Source: Paracyclopina nana
Taxonomy: Eukaryota > Arthropoda > Copepoda > Cyclopoida > Cyclopettidae
NCBI GenBank assembly: GCA_019096065.1
Contig: JAGUCH010000004.1
Coordinates: 4,960,001 to 5,024,000 of the forward strand
Direction of reading: 5' to 3'
DNA length: 64,000 bases
Below, piece after piece: positions 33,375 through 46,200 of the stretch. The notes beneath the pieces were generated by a model. The model did no database searches, had not been told where the DNA came from, and worked only from the letters and a program-made list of their open reading frames with translations. A program made the position numbers and the translations under genes. The stretch's first letter is position 1. Each line of letters opens with the position of its first letter.

Positions 33375-35848
33375 ATGCAGAAATATCCGGAGAAATTAAG
33401 TCAAAAATGGACTGATGAGCTTTTGGAAGAATTGACCAGACGTCCGGAGAGTTTAATTGAAGTTCGAAGAGATGGCAAAGATGATCAAGTTGTTATCAAT
33501 TTAATTAAAAAAGAATTTGAGAGAAGGTTAAAACTTCCCAATAAGAAAAGGATCATCAAAAGGTAACATTTTCCACGTTCATCTGCATTTAAGAGTATAG
33601 ACAGGCAGAGCCTTATTAACATAATCAAAAGATAATAGATACCACCAGCATGCACAAAACAGTTTTTAAGAAATGTCATTTTTGTCACCTTGGCGGTGGG
33701 TTCACTACATACGGCAGTGAAGCGAAAATCCTTGTATTTTGCTGAGATTTGGCGTGCGCTCGCATCCACCGTGCAATAATGGATTTTTTTCGTCACATGT
33801 GAAGAAATAATGTTCATTATTGTACAGTTGGCAGCTTGAGAGTTCTTCTTCAATCAAAAAAAAGACTTGACTGGGATTCGAACCTTGGTCGGCTGGGTGA
33901 AGGGCTAGCACTATGCCAATGTACTATCTGAATTATCATATTTTATAGCACATTCTGGCATATTAAAAATGATTACTTTCTGTTCGAAATAACTCCTAAT
34001 CACATAATTCAATTTTCTTCTGCCAGAAGCCCTTCCATAGCATAGTTAGACTGCATGTTTAGCTAATTTCAGCCGGTGGTTCACCTTACATTATAGATCA
34101 TCTTGCTCCTAATAAGAACAGTCTCTTAAAAACATTCCGATTTTAGAAAAGTCTTCCAAACCACTTTTATTCAAGAAAAATCTGCAAAAATCAAATTTTC
34201 TAAAGTTTTCTAGTCATCTTTGTAAAAAAAAACTTAAATTGATCTTGCTAAAAAGAATGGTATTTATCATCTTATCAAATTTCTAGCCAAATTAGTTATT
34301 TTGGTGCTTTTTGGAAAAATTCTGGCTAAATATCCCCGTAAAAATATCTGGTTTCCCTTCATGTGCTGAGCTCTTGCTGGAGATGCGCGTGCGCGATTGA
34401 CCGCAGAGTTTGACCTGCAACTGAGCTATCTTTTTTGAGGCTATTTTCCGGATTAAATCAATGAAATTTTAGCATTTAAAAGTAATTTAGGGATTCAGAA
34501 CCGTCACGAAGCTGACAAAAATGTCAATACTGTCCTGATGACTCGTCCATATAGGGTTTTTCGCTCATTCGTAGTAAAATTCCAGATCACTCGTGGCTTC
34601 GCCACTCGATGATCTTTCATTTGACTACTCATGAGCGAAAAACCCTATATGGACTCGTCATCAGGACAGTATTGTTACATTTTTAGAATGCGAGAATATG
34701 CTTCAGCCTGTTGGCAAATGTGTGACCAAATGAACCAATTAATGATTAATGATGATCAGCCAGAAAATGAGAAGCCAAGCCCAGACCCTGATCATTGGTA
34801 TGAAATCAACCTCACAAATGCTGCTCTCTTTGCCAACCTAACCCTAACAGGCCTGCCTCAGCTTGTCCCAGGCAGGCTTTTCACAACCCGAATGCCAAGA
34901 ATTGTTGTGAATGATTTATGTGAAAGTGCATTTTATGACAAATGTGCGGCAAATAAGATTAAGGTAAAAAGTAAAGCGTCCTTCATCACCTATTTTCAAT
35001 ATCTTTTGATGTCATGAATTATGAGGTGGTATGTGTTTTGACCAAACCAGATGAGTTTGAAAAGTATAGCGGTTTGGAAAGCCTATTGGAGTTTTACTCT
35101 AAAGAGTGTGGCCTCATGGTGTACCACAGAGCAATTCCAGACTTCAATATACCCACATCAGGAGATTTGGTCAATAACATTCTTGACTTGACTTTTCATC
35201 TATCTCAAGGCGAAAACTGTTTAGTGCACTGTGCAGGAGGCTCAGGTCGAACTGGCATGGTGATTGCCGCAATCGTAAAAAACCTAGGAACCAACGATCC
35301 TGTTGCCAAAATAAGAAGGTAAACCCCAAGTTTGAAAAAGAAATCAGCTGTTTCAAAAATCCATCCCTTAACTCAGGGTTAAAAGCACATACGTTGAAAC
35401 CTATGACCAAGAGCTGTTTTTGAGGGACATGCCTACTGCAATAGACTTCAGGATTTTGCAAGCTAAGCCTCTGCTTGCTCTAGCAATAGCTGCTCAGCAT
35501 TTGATACAGGTTTTTCATACATGTAGATTAAGAGTAGAAAGCAATGAGAAGGCTGTCAAAAAATTGAACATTGAAGATGACTCGAGACTTCAGCAAGCAT
35601 ACATGCAAGTCTTTGACTTGGTTGATGCTGATGGCTCAGGTTATTTGGACAAAGAGGAGCTGCTTCAATGGCTGACCATGTGTGGAGCTCAAATTGATTC
35701 AACAACTATTGTTGAGACTCTAGTAGCTGAAGGGAATCTTTCTAGAGCCAAGTTTGCATCATTGATGAGTGCTTATGCTACATCAAATCGAAGAAACTAT
35801 GATATAGGTGGAATGTGCTCAGTGATACCAAGCAATGAAGTCAACTAA
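33375..35848 (+). CDS. CDKN3-like protein phosphatase with C-terminal EF-hand (paralog 2)
   Basis: Four exons, 33375-33562, 34687-34963, 35026-35318 and 35377-35848, in phase, again 409 residues, with splice phases identical to the paralog at 28925. The CX5R loop HCAGGSGRTG, the AIPDF acid loop and the EF-hand DADGSGYLDKEE are all kept, so both copies should be active. The sequences diverge mainly near the N-terminus, between phosphatase and EF-hand, and at the C-terminus. Intron 1 is 1124 bp (55 bp in paralog 1) because it carries a tRNA-like SINE and an inverted-repeat insertion. The arm of the latter supplies the exon 2 acceptor. The start lies 185 bp after the protease stop. The stop lies 32 bp from the ValRS stop on the other strand. 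Confidence 0.88.
33856..33918 (-). repeat. tRNA-like Pol III head, probable SINE
   Basis: On the minus strand, TGGCATAGTGCTAG (33918-33905) fits a Pol III A box and GGTTCGAATCC (33884-33874) is a B box, followed by an eight-T run (33863-33856). The A-to-B distance is about 10 bases shorter than in a normal tRNA, and the T-stem does not pair, so it is not a functional tRNA. It is best read as a tRNA-derived SINE head inside intron 1 of phosphatase paralog 2; the body and tail limits are unclear. Confidence 0.55.
34525..34674. repeat. inverted-repeat insertion reaching a splice acceptor
   Basis: Two 44-bp arms (34525-34568 and 34631-34674) are reverse complements with two mismatches, around a 62-bp spacer that holds its own small hairpin (CTCGTGGC/GCCACTCG). 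Complementarity continues outward through AAAAATGT. The right end runs into ACATTTTTAG at 34677-34686, the acceptor of exon 2 of the phosphatase. The terminal bases of the element therefore appear to provide the polypyrimidine tract. No clear target duplication. Confidence 0.75.
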
Positions 35849-35880
35849 TTATTGAGACAATTGGAATATAATTACAACTC

Positions 35881-38800
35881 TTACATGGCTTTCAAGAAGG
35901 TAATGGCGTCAGATAGCCTCAGAATTTCAGTTTCAGTTTGCGATACTTTTTCTTGGTTGGCCTTTTGGACATCCAGTGGCACTTTCTTTTCGTAGTCTGC
36001 AACTTCCATGGACTTTTTCAACTTTTCCAACACTGACGAAAGCCCGGCTTGCTTTTTGGCTAACTTTTCCACCTCTTTGACAGGATCAATAATTCCCTTG
36101 AGCATCAAATGGGCTGCACACTTATCTGACACAGTGACAATTGCACACCCGTCGGGTATGAGGCCATCCTTTTCAGCCACAATTACCCTGTTGGCATAAG
36201 AGCTTGTCACCAGGACATCAGTGAACTTTTCAATTTCCTTGGCCAATTTGGAATCTCCATAGACTCTGATGTAAAGATCTGTCTTGACTTTGTTTGGCAA
36301 GTTATAGTCTGATCTTGTCGACCTCACCACCCCAGATATTTTCTGCACAAATTCAAATTGCTTTTCTAGGGCTTCATCCCTGAAGGGGTTCAAATTCTTG
36401 GGATAATCTTGCACGCAAATGGATGTAGCTTTCCCATCACTTGTTGCTCTCGGAAGCCTCTGATACAACTCCTCAGAGATGTATGGCATGAAAGGAGATA
36501 TTAATCTCAGACCGTTGTCAAGGCAAGTGAAAAGTACATTTTTGGCAGTGGTGACTGTCTCAGGTGAGCCAGAAGCGAAAACTGGCTTCAGATATTCCAA
36601 ATAGACGTCACACATTTCGTAGAGCCAAAAGTTGTACAAGGCTGAAGTAGCTTTTGGAAAATTGTACTGCTCAAATGCTTCCTGGCATGACTGAGCTGCC
36701 AAAGCCAACTTGGACATAATCCACTTGTCCATCAGTGTCATAGGAGCTGCTTGCGGTTGAATCATTCCTTTTTGGCCTTTAGGCAGAGCCTGCAACTCAG
36801 CTTTTGTCATTGAGTTCATTTTGTGGAACCATTTACACGTGGCCTTGAATTTCCAGTAAGAAGGTGATTGGCTCATGGCCTTAAATGCGTCCGAGTCAAC
36901 TTTGGTGGGATGTGAGCTTCCATCTAAAAATGAGTGACCTTTGAGCACACTTTCAAGGGCATCGAGGCCAATGTCCGAATTCAGCTCTTCTTTGGTTGGC
37001 AAAGCCACATACTTTGGGCCTTTGCTTCCAGCAGAGGAATTTTTTAGGCCAGTCAGCTCTGAGCTTTTGAAAGGCTTGAATCCTTGCCCAAGGTACATGA
37101 GAGCAAATTTGGTCGCATTCCACAACTTGTTGCAAAAAAATCTGTAGCCTTGTACCCTCAGAACATCCAAATTGATATCGCGTCCTAAAGCAGACCAATA
37201 ATAATAAATAATGCGGCACGGTATGAAGAAATTACCTTGAGCTGTGTAGGCACAAAGGGCGAACCGCAGAGCATCTGTACCACACTCAGGGATCCCAGAG
37301 GGATAATCCTGTTTCTGGCCTTGCTTTGCTTTTTCCACCTCCCTCGGGTCCAAATTTCCGGTCATCAACGTTTGGTGAAGATCTTCCAGCGTTATGCCGT
37401 TGATGACATCAATCGGGTCTATTATGTTTCCGAGAGATTTACTCATTTTACGTCCGTGGGAGTCTCGCACCATGGCGTGGAGATAAACCTAGGAAAAAGA
37501 GGCTTTTACGCATGCTTTCTCAACATGGGGCCCATTGTATCCCAACTGAAGCATAAATTTTCATTACATCCATGCTATCCAGTTCAGAAGTGTGGACAGA
37601 GACTTGATATTGAAATGCTATTTTAAAGACGTCAATCAAAAGCAAAATGTTATAGGCTAGGTACCTCTTTGAACGGCAGTTTTCCCAGCAACTTCTGACC
37701 AAAGAAAACCATTCTGGCCACCCAAAAGAAAAGAATGTCGTGGCCAGTCTCAAGTAAAGAGCCGGGGTAGAACAGTTGCAGGTCCTCCGTTTGGTCAGGC
37801 CAACCAAAAATGGAGAATGGGAAAAGGCCAGATGAAAACCAGGTATCAAGGACGTCTTCGTCTTGCTTTAATGTGATGTCGCCCTTGCTCTTCACACCAA
37901 ATTTCTTCATGGCTTTTTCGAGAGCCTCAGCTTCAGATCTTCCAGACACCCAATACTCCTCGTTTTCTCCGGCACTTTTTTTACCCTAAAAGCAAGGAAT
38001 TCGATATTCTCACGATATGGAATACGCCTACGAGCAATACCTTAATTGTCACGTAGTATGCCGGAATCCGATGTCCCCACCAAAGTTGCCTGGAGATGCA
38101 CCAATCCCTTATTCCTTCCATCCAAAAGTACCAGGTTTTTTCAAATTGCTCAGGAATGATTTTCAGCTCCTTTGTTTTCACAGCTTTGATAGCATCTGCT
38201 GCCATTTCATCACACTTGATGTACCACTGCGGCTTTATCAGGGGCTCCACAACGTCCTTGGACCTGTTGCAAACTGGAACAACCATAGGATTGTCCTTCG
38301 TCTCACGATACAGCCCCTTTTTCGTAAGAGCCTCTAGCACAGCTTTTCTTGCCTCAAACCTAGAAAAGTAAATAAAATGTAAATTATTTGCTGAACAATC
38401 AATCTTCTTTACGGGATTTTTTTACCTGGGCAAACCAGCAAATTCGCCACAATTACTCTCAATTTTACCATCATCTGTAAAAATGTTGATAAACTCCAAC
38501 TTGTTTCGTTTTCCACATTCGTAATCGTTGGGATCATGGGCCGGGGTAATTTTCACAGCCCCTGAGCCAAAGTCTTTTTCAACGAAGTCGTCAAACACAA
38601 TGGGCATTTTCCTATCCGGGAAGAAGGGATGCACGACAAATTTCCCTTTCAGATGAGCAAACCTAGGATCTTCAGGGTGGACAGCCACAGCCGTGTCGCC
38701 AAGCATTGTTTCGATACGAGTGGTGGCCACAACAATCTCCTCGCTGGAGTCTTTGATTTTGTAGGCAAAACTGATGATGACTCCGAATTCAACCTTGTCT

Positions 38801-39855
38801 TTATATCCAGGGACAGACATAAGTGTTCGCCCATTCAACTCGACCTTGTCCACTGATAATGATAAATGAATATAAGTATCGCAAATAGAATAACAAACTA
38901 CAGCAGCAGTACCTTCAATATCCGAGATGGCCGACTTGAGTGTGCACGACCAGTTTACAAGCCTGTTGGACCTATAGATAGTTCCATCATCGTGTAGTCT
39001 CACAAAAGCCTCAGTGACAGCCTTGCACATTTTCGGATCCATGGTGAAGCAGGCTCGATCCCAATCCACGGAGGAGCCAAGCTTCCTTAGTTGGTCATAA
39101 ATGGCAGCACCATAGTCATTTTTCCACTCCCAAACTTTTTCGATGAACTTTTCTCGTCCCAAATCGTGCCTACAATAAAGACATTTTGGGGCTACCCTCA
39201 TAGCGCTTTTCCTAATTAATGTACCTAGATAATTGCTGCTCTTTCCACAGCTTCTTTTCAACGACAACCTGAGTGGCAATTCCAGCATGATCACATCCAG
39301 GGTTCCACAAGACAATTTTGCCATTCATGCGATGCCACCTTGTGATGGCATCTTCCACAGCATTGGTCAAGGCATGCCCCAAGTGCAACTTCCCTGTGAC
39401 ATTTGGGGGAGGAATCACCATGGTAAATACATTGTCGCCAGTCCTTGCCTTCAGTGCGTTTCCAATTGAGCCATACTTGTACTCAGGCTTGAAGAAACCT
39501 GCAAAGATAATAAAAATAGCTGAACTCAAGTTGAGTGAAGAGACAAGATGAAATTACCCTCTTTTTCCCACCAAGAGTACCAAGCTGCTTCAACGTAAGA
39601 GGGACTGTAGCCGTCGGGTAAAGGGCAATTGACATCTTTCATTTGCCCTGGTTCAGTAGCAATGTCGTACGTCACCTTTTTCTCAACTTTTTTGGCAGGC
39701 TCCGCAGCCTCCGTTTTCTTTTCAGAATTGGCCTTCTTCTGCTCATTCAACTTTTCCTGCTTGGCCTTCAGCTTTTCCAACTTGGCAGCCTTTTCAGCAG
39801 CCTTCTTGGCTTCTTTTTCCTTCTGTTTTTCGGTTTTGACAACCTCTTCGCCCAT
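35881..39855 (-). CDS. VARS: valyl-tRNA synthetase, cytosolic
   Basis: Eight exons: 39855-39558, 39498-39225, 39169-38913, 38852-38426, 38361-38041, 37985-37665, 37488-37236 and 37184-35881. The model gives about 1150 residues. It starts with a Lys/Glu/Ala-rich helical extension; the class I HIGH motif is HLGH and the KMSKS loop is RKMSKSLGN. The editing domain, anticodon-binding domain and C-terminal coiled coil ([20 protein letters not shown]) are present. It charges tRNA-Val with valine. No GST-like domain as in vertebrate VARS. All borders are in phase except exon 5, where the conserved FEARKAV and the following LEALTKKGL are in frames 2 bases apart (GTGTGC near 38343-38338). That may be a sequence error, since everything else is intact. 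Convergent with phosphatase paralog 2. Confidence 0.93.
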
Positions 39856-40972
39856 CTTGAAATTTCGTCAGTGATCACTCTGCTTCAGCAACAATATTTT
39901 TTCTAGATCTATTCTAGTTTGTTTACCGAATTTTGCAAGAAAATGAAAAGTCCGGTATTTCATCACACGATTCCACGATCTGAAAACTAATTCAGAGATT
40001 CCGAAATATAATCATTTTTCTGCAATTTTATGGACGTAGTAAGATTTTGAAGAGGCTGAGAATTATTTTCTTTAGGAGTTTGATTAACATGACGAGTTTT
40101 GAAGCGTTTTGCTGGCTATTATCTACCATGAAACGCAGCCGAGAAACCTCAAATTAAAAGACTTGCTTCACTTTTCCCTTGTTATTGTCGGAAGTGACGT
40201 CCTTATTACTCTGTTAATGCAGCGAACTTTTCCTAAATAAAAAAGCTCGCCCCAAAAGTGTAGCTTGAATGTAATCTAAATAAAAATTTGTATCCTAACA
40301 GGATAACTAAAAAATATAAATAAACTCAGAACCGAAAAATCTGTAGACGCTATTTTAACACTGTCTATTTTACTTGAAGTGATACAGTATTTGTGGCTAA
40401 TATTTGCCTCAAGTTTACACACTCGTTTCATCACAACGACAGCTTAAGCAGAATGTTGCGCGCATGAGGTTGATGGAACTTATCCAAAGTTGCGACGGAA
40501 ACTCTTTTTATTTACGAGCAGAACACGATAACTGATAAAATGAAGCGAGCCTAAAATTATGAGGCTCAGTATAAAAAATAAAAGTAATCTTTAAGTGAGA
40601 AAACAAGAAGCGATTTCCACATAGTCAACCATACATGTTATAAACAGATATTTATCAATCAATATTTAAGTTTATTTTAGGCTGTCAGCGCAAACATGGA
40701 TGAAAAACGCGTTTGTAAATAAAGTTGGATCAGAAGTCGCTCCAGAACTTACGTTACTGCGCACACCTTGATGGCTGCCCCAATTGCCCAGTGAGAAGCA
40801 CATGTGCTCAAGATAATTGTGGGCCAATTTTGAGGCCTTGTCTTCTCTGTTGAACTTCACAGTAGGCTTGTTAGAACTTTCCCGATTCCGGCTAACACCG
40901 TCCCATACTTTTCCAAGACTGACACGTTTGGATTGCGGACCTTTTTGAACTGGCTAAAAATAGGCCCTCAGC
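39856..40972. other. divergent intergenic region (ValRS / Musashi promoters)
   Basis: Separates the minus-strand ValRS start and the plus-strand Musashi start, so it should hold both promoters. No TATA box at a convincing distance. CCCTCAG directly before the Musashi ATG would suit a splice acceptor, so an upstream non-coding exon or trans-spliced leader is possible. Confidence 0.45.
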
Positions 40973-42397
40973 ATGAGCTTTCTCAACGGTTTCAATCCAT
41001 ATGCTGGATGTATCGGCGATGACATCCCGAATGACCCCGGAAAAATGTTCATTGGTGGCCTTAGCTGGCAGACCACTCCTGAATCTATCAGAGAATATTT
41101 TTCATCCTTCGGAGATTTGGCTGAAGTCATGGTTATGAAGGATCCAGCGACCAGGCGATCCAGGGGCTTTGGTTTCATCACTTTCAGTGATCCCCACGCA
41201 GTTGACAAAGTCCTGAAATATCCGGTCCATCAGGTAAACAATGAGACTTATCGCGTTGGCAGTTTGACGAGAAATATGATAGATAATTCGCGGAAAATAA
41301 ACAAGATGTTTTCATTTCAGCTCGATGGAAAATTAGTGGAGCCGAAGGTTGCTGTGCCAAGGAAAACTAACCCCAAGTTAGTGATGAGGACCAAGAAGAT
41401 CTTTGTCGGTGGTCTCTCTTCTACTACTAGTCTTGAAGACATCCGAGCGTACTTTGACCAATTCAGCAAGGTCAAGGAAGCAATGCTGGCTTATGACAAG
41501 GTCACTAATCGCCATAGAGGCTTCGGATTTGTCACCTTTGACAACGAGGATGTCGTTGACAAGATTTGCGAGATTCATTTTCATGAAATCAACGGTAATT
41601 TGCATATCTTACGAACCACTGTAGCAAGCTCATAGTATATTTTTTCAAAAAGGGAAAATGGTTGAGAGCAAGAAGGCATTGCCCAAAGAGCCGAGATTGG
41701 GGTATTACAGCCAATATTCTACACCATTTTATGGTGGAAATGCAGGAGGCCCCACTTCTCCACCTCATCCGCAAGGCTCCAAAAGCTTGTATGGCTCGGC
41801 TTATCAGGGAAACCTTTACAACAATGGCAATCGTTACTTTCCTCAGCAACATTTCCAGGTACTATTATGCCACAATTTAGTCATAGCCATTTTTGCTTGT
41901 CGTCCCTTAAGAATTGTTTAAACCAACCTATTAATTTTATCCTGCAGAACTACTACGATCGAATGAATAACTCCACTGAAAAGACGAGTGAGTACAACAA
42001 CGACTATTCATCCCCATCCTCTGGTGGTGGTCACAATCCCGGATTTTTCAATGACTCCGACAATGGCACCAACATGATGATGATGAGGAATAACCAAAAC
42101 TACTCCAAGAACATCAACAACATGGAGAATAGTCATCAAGGCCAACCAGGAATCCGCAACCAAGAAAAGTTCAAGAGCAACTACTCTGTTCCTGATTCTT
42201 ACAACGATTTCGACTTCTTCAATAGTAGGGGATCCGGGAGCTATTCTGGATCCGGCGGGGGTGACAACAACTCTGGAGGCGTGTATGAAGACGACTTCCC
42301 CGAATTGACCGCAGCCAAGTTCAGCCAATTGCGATTGGAAGCTCCTCTCGCTTCTAGCCAAGTGCCATCCTCCAAAAACACCAACTTTTGCTTCTAA
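40973..42397 (+). CDS. Musashi-family RNA-binding protein
   Basis: Four exons, 40973-41233, 41321-41594, 41653-41858 and 41948-42397, in phase, 396 residues. Two RRMs follow the Musashi order. RRM1 has [10 protein letters not shown] (RNP2) and RGFGFITF (RNP1). RRM2 has KIFVGGLSS and RGFGFVTF, ending EIHFHEING and [11 protein letters not shown], which are near-diagnostic for Musashi. The C-terminal half is Gly/Asn/Ser/Tyr-rich and disordered. Musashi binds UAG-containing 3' UTR elements and controls translation in stem and neural cells; this is family knowledge. The first intron (87 bp) keeps the frame open, so retention would insert 29 residues inside RRM1. The upstream CAG may be an acceptor, so the start is likely but not certain. 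Confidence 0.93.
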
Positions 42398-43277
42398 GCC
42401 CTAATTGCCATATATGTAAGACAAGAGACCTTAGAGTAGGTGCCAGATTATTTTTTTGTGTGTAATATGATCAAATGTCCCGCCTGATGATTGCTATTAT
42501 AGTTGATTTGGCACCTTGGCCTCTTCCTCCCCTTCACTATATACATACGCTAATTGTGTACCTGACACTCACAATTAATACTACAAGAGTTAGAACGTAA
42601 CGAAGTTAGCTCCTAGTAAGTAGTAATGGAACAAAATAGGCTATATAATCCTCTTCCAAAGCGAACTATTTAGGAGTAGAGCAATTGTCATCGATTCAAG
42701 AGAGACAATTTAGAGTAGTAGTTTTGATATACGATCAATCATGCTATAGAATCACTACAAGTACACATAATTATTACTAGTGAGTGCAGTGTGTAGATAT
42801 ATAACAACAACAACCATTGTCATCAACAACTAAATTAGCTTTTAGCAGTTTTTCCTCCCTTCGCCCTCCCTCATTTTTGCCCACCCCCTGTTTGTGAAAA
42901 TTTCAAGGTGCTTCTTGCGATGAAGTTGATCTTCCTCCCATGAAAAACAATTCACTCCGTCATTAAAGGTATATTATCATGTTAAGAGCTTAATGGCCTA
43001 CTCTATAATAATACTACGAATCAATTTGTCCGTTGCAACGCATGATGTGCTAGATGAACCCTTGCCTGCTGTGCTGCCTTATACAATTACTACTATGATA
43101 TTTCTCTACACTATTCATAATAACAACAACGTTAGAATTAGTCTGTTTGATCGAAATTATTACTGAAAAAATACACCGTTCTTGTTGTCAGCCCTGTCAC
43201 TAAGACGTGTAATAGTCATCAACAATTTATTAAAGCTTTCTCTTGAAATCACATGGTACGAGTATTTTAATATGATA
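42398..43277. other. 3' UTR-like region between convergent genes
   Basis: Follows the Musashi stop and precedes the 3' end of the BPI-multi-TM gene. It is AT-rich with several short tracts of ACAACAACA and likely represents the long 3' UTR of Musashi. No gene seen. Confidence 0.5.
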
Positions 43278-46200
43278 TCACTGAAAAACTGTCATGTACA
43301 GCATATCGGAGATGACAACGTTGCAAAGAAACACCTGAGCGATGGAGCTAGTCCAAAAAGTGGTCTGTTGCAACAATTTCTCCAAGACTTCGAGAACTCT
43401 TTGCAGAGTTAGGCTATAAAAGAGCAGGGCACACAAAAGCCCAACGTACGCACAATTGTAAAGGTAGTAAACAAATAACAGAATGGTATATCTGCGGTAC
43501 TTCTTTGAGTAGTGTAGGCCCAAGTACAGCAAGGCCGGTGGCATTGTCCAAAAGGCCACAATCAGGAGGGTTACATAAATGTCCTTTTGATACTGCTGCA
43601 AAATTGCCATAGAAATGAAGGTTATGGGAAAGGTCAGAACACTGCTGAACTGAATGACTTGCTGCAAAATCGTCATCCTTAAATTAGACACTTCTCCCTC
43701 TTGAACTTGCAATGCTGGATGAATCAGAATGAGTACCGAGGCTCGCACCAACGCTGGGGCAATTGTCACCAGGATCGGTATAAGTTGAAATGTAAAAAGG
43801 CAGGCGAAAAATAGGCCTATGGAGAACTCTGCCACTTGTCTCACCGTGTGATTGAAGTCATACCCACAAAATGGACAAATCGTATCCAAATTGGAAGCTG
43901 CCAAATAGTCAGGCAGGCCGACAACGATCACGCTAGCGAACACTGTGAGACTGCCAAAAAAGTTGGCCACTCGGCTTCCGGAGAAGAGAAGGGCCTTGAC
44001 ATTGACCTGAAAGACATACACTTGCGTTAGGCAGTTATCCACATAAAATTAGGTGGCAATTGTATAATGACGTGAGATTACCATTCATGAAGGTAACAAT
44101 TTTTCGGAAGACAATATATTTGATGGCTATTTATAGCTTACGTAAGAGCGCGGCATCATGTGCCTTGTTGTGCAACTAGCAAAACCCAAGTCAAAAGTAT
44201 AAAAAAACTACAGCAACCGAAAGTCTAGGCAACACATCTCTTTGATGGATTTGTGCTACAAAACGCGCACAAACAATAAGTTTAGCAAAAGCAGAGGAAC
44301 TGATGCTAGCACTACGCCTAGAAACCACGAATCTTTTTGTATTGCCACTGCCACAGCAGAATCATAGTGAATCAGAGATAAAAAGCTACTGACTGTAAGT
44401 TTCAAACGTCAATTTGTTTTGAGCTCCCAACTTCTTTAAAAGCGCTAATGCATTCATTAATGTGATAAGAGATTTGTTTACCCTTTTTGCATGATGGCTG
44501 GAAACATCCAAAATGAGGCCAAGCCAGAATAACAAAGAGGCCACCATCATCAGGTACGCTTTGGTGGCCTCCATGTTGTTGTAGAGAAGAAACACTTGAT
44601 CCAGCATTGATCCAGATTCTGGCCAGGTCAGGTTGGTGCCCAAATAGTCCAATATTTCCTGGATCTCCCTTTTGGAGCTGTAGTTTTGTGTGGATATTGC
44701 AGTGTGAATTGTCTGATACGTAAATGCAAGTGTGCCAAGCATTAAAAAGATTCGCCTGAATTTGATCCGCCAGCCATAAACTTGAGGCTCCTTGTACTCC
44801 AAAGTTTCCACGAGGAAGTGCCACAATCGTTTAGTCTTTCCCCACCAAGATTTGTCTTTCTCCTCTTGAACATCACTTTGGTCCTCCTGACTTGTAGCAG
44901 AAGAAACTGTGACCCTTTCCATGAGCTCAATATTGGCAAGCTCTTGGTCTGGCACGAAGGAGCCTGATCCCAAGTTGGATCTTATGGATGAATTCAAGAA
45001 GTTGGGCTCATATTTCTGCGAGGCTGGCAAAGTTTTGCCTTTCTTCATGGCTTCAGCAGCCTCTAGCATGGACCTTCGATTGAGGCTGCGAGCCCTGAAG
45101 GAATTTCGATCCATGGCATTCAATCGTCTTCTCAGAGATGACCTCAACTTGTCCCTGGCTTCTTCGAGGTTCTGGTCTTTGAAGACGAGTGGAGATGTTT
45201 TCCGAGACTCGTCTAGAACGAGTGACAGGAGCAAATAGGAAATGGACGCCATCCACACAAACACAGAAATGATGGCAGGCAGGACAAAGTTTTGCAGATT
45301 GGAGTTTTCAGAGCTGAATTCTGTGTTAATTATATGATGGGTGATGATGGTGAAAGTACCAAGGAAAAAGGTCAACTGCATAATCTGTACAAATATGTCG
45401 AGGCACTTGAGAAATATTTGCCTTCGCTGCGAGCAATTGGCCTTTGGGACCTGAAACGGTAATGATGCATGATGAGAGAAACCCCCTAGCTTAAATTAAG
45501 GTACAACATGAGAAGATGATTCTAGTAGAAATCTGAAGCCTGTCGGAAATTATAGTTGTAACTTTTGTAACAGCACAGTAAGTGAGGGCCATTATGCATT
45601 CTGAACCGAAATTATGTGATTTTACCTGTACTCTAGGATCCACTCCATCATCCGATGAATTTTTATTGCTTTTCTTCTTCATACCAGAGTCAATCTTTGG
45701 CTGAATCTTGGAAACTTTCTTTGGCCTATGGAACATGATTTCTTCGTTTTCCTGGATTATTGAGACAGGTGAGCATCGTTGTAAGCCTTGATTCAGTAAG
45801 GTTTTCATGACAATATGGATTCCGAGCGGCAAGAACCATATTAATATGATAAGTATAAGAAAAGTTGAATTGTGCTGAGAATCTTGACTCCAAATGATGA
45901 CAGGATGGAGGCAAATAAATGGTTGAATGATGGTCAAGATGACCAGGAGAGTGGTCAAAACTTCCATGTTTTGAGTTTTTGAGGCTAAATGGGATAGCCT
46001 GAAAAGGACAGTTCCGCAAAAAAGGCCGCCTCCGACTCCGTGGAAGAGGAAGACAATTGTGAAACTCACGACAGTCAGACTAAGACCGTTGAGGCTCACT
46101 TTCATCACTTGACTTGCGAAATCATGCATGGCTTCATTGTCCGTTACGAAGTAGCCCTCGTCCCTTTTCAGGATGACAAGATTGTCAAAGTATGCGGTAA

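Noticed and set aside
33856..33918. Functional tRNA gene
   Set aside because: A and B boxes are present but too close, and neither T-stem nor acceptor stem pairs, so it was called a SINE head.
34534..34548. CTGATGA core suggesting a hammerhead ribozyme
   Set aside because: No stem II followed by GAAA and no matching cleavage-site strand; the motif is just part of the inverted repeat arm.
44386..44481. Exon 7 of the BPI-multi-TM gene running to the TAG at 44388
   Set aside because: The donor AGG|GTAAAC at 44482/44481 is better and is in phase with exon 8; reading on to the stop would lose four to five membrane segments.
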